Shown here piece after piece: positions 62,681-64,000 of a stretch of 64,000 bases of DNA. The stretch is taken from the NCBI RefSeq assembly GCF_013363975.1, contig NZ_JABWGN010000015.1, positions 62,001 through 126,000 on the forward strand, read 5' to 3'. The translations under genes and the position numbers were made by a program. The stretch's first letter is position 1, and the number at the start of each line of letters is the position of its first letter. Under the pieces are notes generated by a model. That model was not told the origin of the DNA. It ran no database searches and was given only the letters and a program-made list of their open reading frames with translations. Origin of the DNA: Nonomuraea montanisoli (GTDB taxonomy: Bacteria; Actinomycetota; Actinomycetes; Streptosporangiales; Streptosporangiaceae).

Positions 62681-64000
62681 GAGGCGCCACCGCCGTCACG
62701 GGGAGCGGCCGTCCCACGCCCCGTGCCGGGAAGGGGCGTCCCACGACCCGTGCCGGGAAGGGGCGTCTCACGCCCCGTGCCGGGAAGGGAGGTCCCGCGG
62801 CCCGCTCGGGGGGCGGTGATCGCGACGACCGCGATGTCGTCGTGGTCGCCGCCGCCGCCGATCCACTGCGCGGCCAGCATCTGGACGCGCTCGGTCAGCG
62901 CCTCGGGCGGCATTCCCGCGCACTGTTCCAGCTCCTCGCGCAGCCGCTGCTCGCCGAACAGCTCGTCGCCCAGCGGTCCGCCGCGTGCCTCGGTCACGCC
63001 GTCGGTGTAGAGGAGGCAGGTGTCGCCCGGCTCCAGCTCCACGGTCACGGTGGTGGCGGTGACGGTCTCCAGCATGCCGATCAGGGTGCCGCGCGTGCCC
63101 ACCTCCTCCACCCGGCCGTCGGCCCGCAGGATCAGCGGCGGCAGGTGTCCCGCGCTGGTCAGTCGCATCGTCACGCGTGGCCCGTCCCGCCGTACGGACG
63201 CCAGCACGAGCGTGACGAACGTCCTGCTGTCACTCCGCAGCAGCACGTCGTTGAGCAGCCCCAGCAGCCGCCCGTGGTCGCGGGCCACCGGCAGCAGCGC
63301 GTGCAGCGTCGTGCGGATCCGGCCGGTGAACACCGCCGCCTCCAGGCCCTTGCCGCACACGTCCCCCAGCACCACCAGCGACTCCCCGCCGGGTTCCGCG
63401 GCCGGGTGCAGGTCGTAGAAGTCGCCGCCGACCAGCTCCGTGGCCCCCGCGGGCCGGTAACGGGCCGACAGCTCCACCCCGTCCAGGCCGCGGGTCGTGG
63501 GCGGCAGGAGCTCGCGCATCAGGGTCTCGGTGATCGACGCCTGCTCGGCGTACAGGCGGGCCGCGGACATGGCGGCCCCGGCCCGGGCGGCGAACAGCCG
63601 GGCGAACACCTCCTCGCCCTCGGAGAAACTCGCGTGGCCGGAACGCCGCAGCAGCATCAGCGCCCCCGCCGGAACCCCGTGGCCGGGCAGGGCCGTGACC
63701 ACCATGGAGCCCGGCTCGCCCAGCTCCTCGCGGGCCAGCCAGCCGGGGGCCGAGGCGGGGTCGATCCAGCGCGACGGCACCGGCGGGAACCCGCGCAGCG
63801 CCTCGGCCAGCCCCGGCACCTCGCGCGGGTCCACGACGAGGTTCTCGCGCACCACGCGGCCGTCCGGCCCGCAGTACGCGACCGGATGCCTGCGCCCGGT
63901 GGCGGGCAGGATCACCAGGGCGGCGTCGGCCAGGTGCCGGGCGGCCAGCCGGACGGTGACGTCCATGCAGCGGTCGAGGTTCAGGGAGGAGAGCAGCTCG
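62677..64000 (-). CDS. PP2C/SpoIIE-family protein phosphatase with GAF domain (5' partial)
   Basis: The frame stays open to the window edge, and the residues before the internal Met at 63966 (LLSSLNLDRCMDVTVRL) look like the start of a GAF domain, so the gene is truncated at its 5' end. Residues up to about 150 form a GAF-like sensor. The SpoIIE/RsbU phosphatase follows: ELVGGDFYDL, LVVLGDVCGKGLEAA, LTSAGHLPPLILR, LLYTDGVTEARG and GGGGDHDDIAVVAI, with all metal-binding Asp residues. It would dephosphorylate the STAS protein. The C-terminus ends in 27-bp tandem repeats. Confidence 0.9.
   Translation of the reverse strand, partial: ELLSSLNLDRCMDVTVRLAARHLADAALVILPATGRRHPVAYCGPDGRVVRENLVVDPREVPGLAEALRGFPPVPSRWIDPASAPGWLAREELGEPGSMVVTALPGHGVPAGALMLLRRSGHASFSEGEEVFARLFAARAGAAMSAARLYAEQASITETLMRELLPPTTRGLDGVELSARYRPAGATELVGGDFYDLHPAAEPGGESLVVLGDVCGKGLEAAVFTGRIRTTLHALLPVARDHGRLLGLLNDVLLRSDSRTFVTLVLASVRRDGPRVTMRLTSAGHLPPLILRADGRVEEVGTRGTLIGMLETVTATTVTVELEPGDTCLLYTDGVTEARGGPLGDELFGEQRLREELEQCAGMPPEALTERVQMLAAQWIGGGGDHDDIAVVAITAPRAGRGTSLPGTGRETPLPGTGRGTPLPGTGRGTAAPRDGGGAS
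62711..62791 (-). repeat. 27-bp in-frame tandem repeat
   Basis: Units starting at 62711, 62738 and 62765 (GTCCCACGCCCCGTGCC then GGGAAGGGGC) encode nine-residue repeats of the form GTGRETPLP at the C-terminus of the phosphatase; a degenerate fourth starts at 62792. Confidence 0.9.

Overview
The window is about 72-75% GC with dense, short-gapped genes, GTG/TTG starts and many leaderless promoters (a TANNNT -10 box placed 6-8 nt before the start codon). Together with SecA2, an F420-dependent oxidoreductase, a Methyltransf_19-type methyltransferase, PaaX/IclR/DeoR/LacI regulators and a stress-sigma style promoter family (GTTT-N15-GGGTAG), this points to a chromosomal segment of a filamentous actinomycete, most like Streptosporangiaceae/Nonomuraea or Streptomyces. 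No tRNA, rRNA, transposase, phage gene or CRISPR array was seen.

Layout. 0-3.2 kb: the end of a sugar-type ABC importer (permease), a tandem-Phd antitoxin-like protein, a LysR regulator and a FitA/VapC toxin-antitoxin pair. 3.2-10.2 kb: a DHA2 drug exporter, an alpha/beta-hydrolase plus MerR regulator, a small P-loop protein, a secreted DUF4232-like protein, an SPFH protein, a membrane protein and a PaaX regulator. 10.2-13.1 kb: an IclR/KDG-type kinase pair and a winged-helix protein. 13.2-22.6 kb: one carbohydrate locus. A leftward five-gene operon (PfkB kinase, binding protein, two permeases, secreted PIG-L deacetylase) ends in a strong terminator and diverges from DeoR plus a GH4 phosphoglycosidase. 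22.6-26.2 kb: a four-gene leftward operon (ABBA prenyltransferase, CloR-like class II aldolase-fold oxygenase, P450, IPP isomerase) that looks like a minimal prenyl-hydroxybenzoate type pathway. 26.5-32.6 kb: a LacI-controlled catabolic operon (asparaginase-like amidohydrolase, HP0310-like deacetylase/imidase, MFS symporter, two SDRs).

32.7-38.1 kb: a repeat-containing unknown protein, a secreted protein with five Ig-like repeats, a Ser/Thr kinase carrying a hemerythrin-like C-terminus, and an AroK-like P-loop protein. 38.1-47.7 kb: an island of small stress-type genes (DUF6458, ChaB, transketolase, SDR, topoisomerase IB, BON, metallophosphatase, GPGG membrane protein, DUF1360, PRC-barrel). 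Several are preceded by GTTT/GTTA-N13-15-GGGTAG/GGGCAG elements typical of SigB/SigF-group sigma factors. 47.8-55.3 kb: a methyltransferase, two DMT-family transporters each preceded by a tiny leaderless ORF encoding Pro-Pro-Pro, SecA2, a VOC protein, and an FAD monooxygenase diverging from a TetR over three identical-format operators. 55.4-61.1 kb: GNAT, a three-gene acyl-CoA dehydrogenase operon whose promoter shares an operator motif with its convergent TetR gene, and a NERD protein. 61.1-64 kb: a translationally coupled PP2C phosphatase / cobalamin-photoreceptor-like / STAS operon, truncated by the window edge, which reads as a partner-switching module.

The strongest candidates for undescribed biology are the cloQ-cloR-P450-idi mini-operon, the PPP leader peptides in front of DMT exporters, the B12-sensor partner-switch operon, and the ABC/kinase/GH4/PIG-L glycan locus. 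All functional statements rest on reading the translated sequences and on remembered family motifs; no database search was run.
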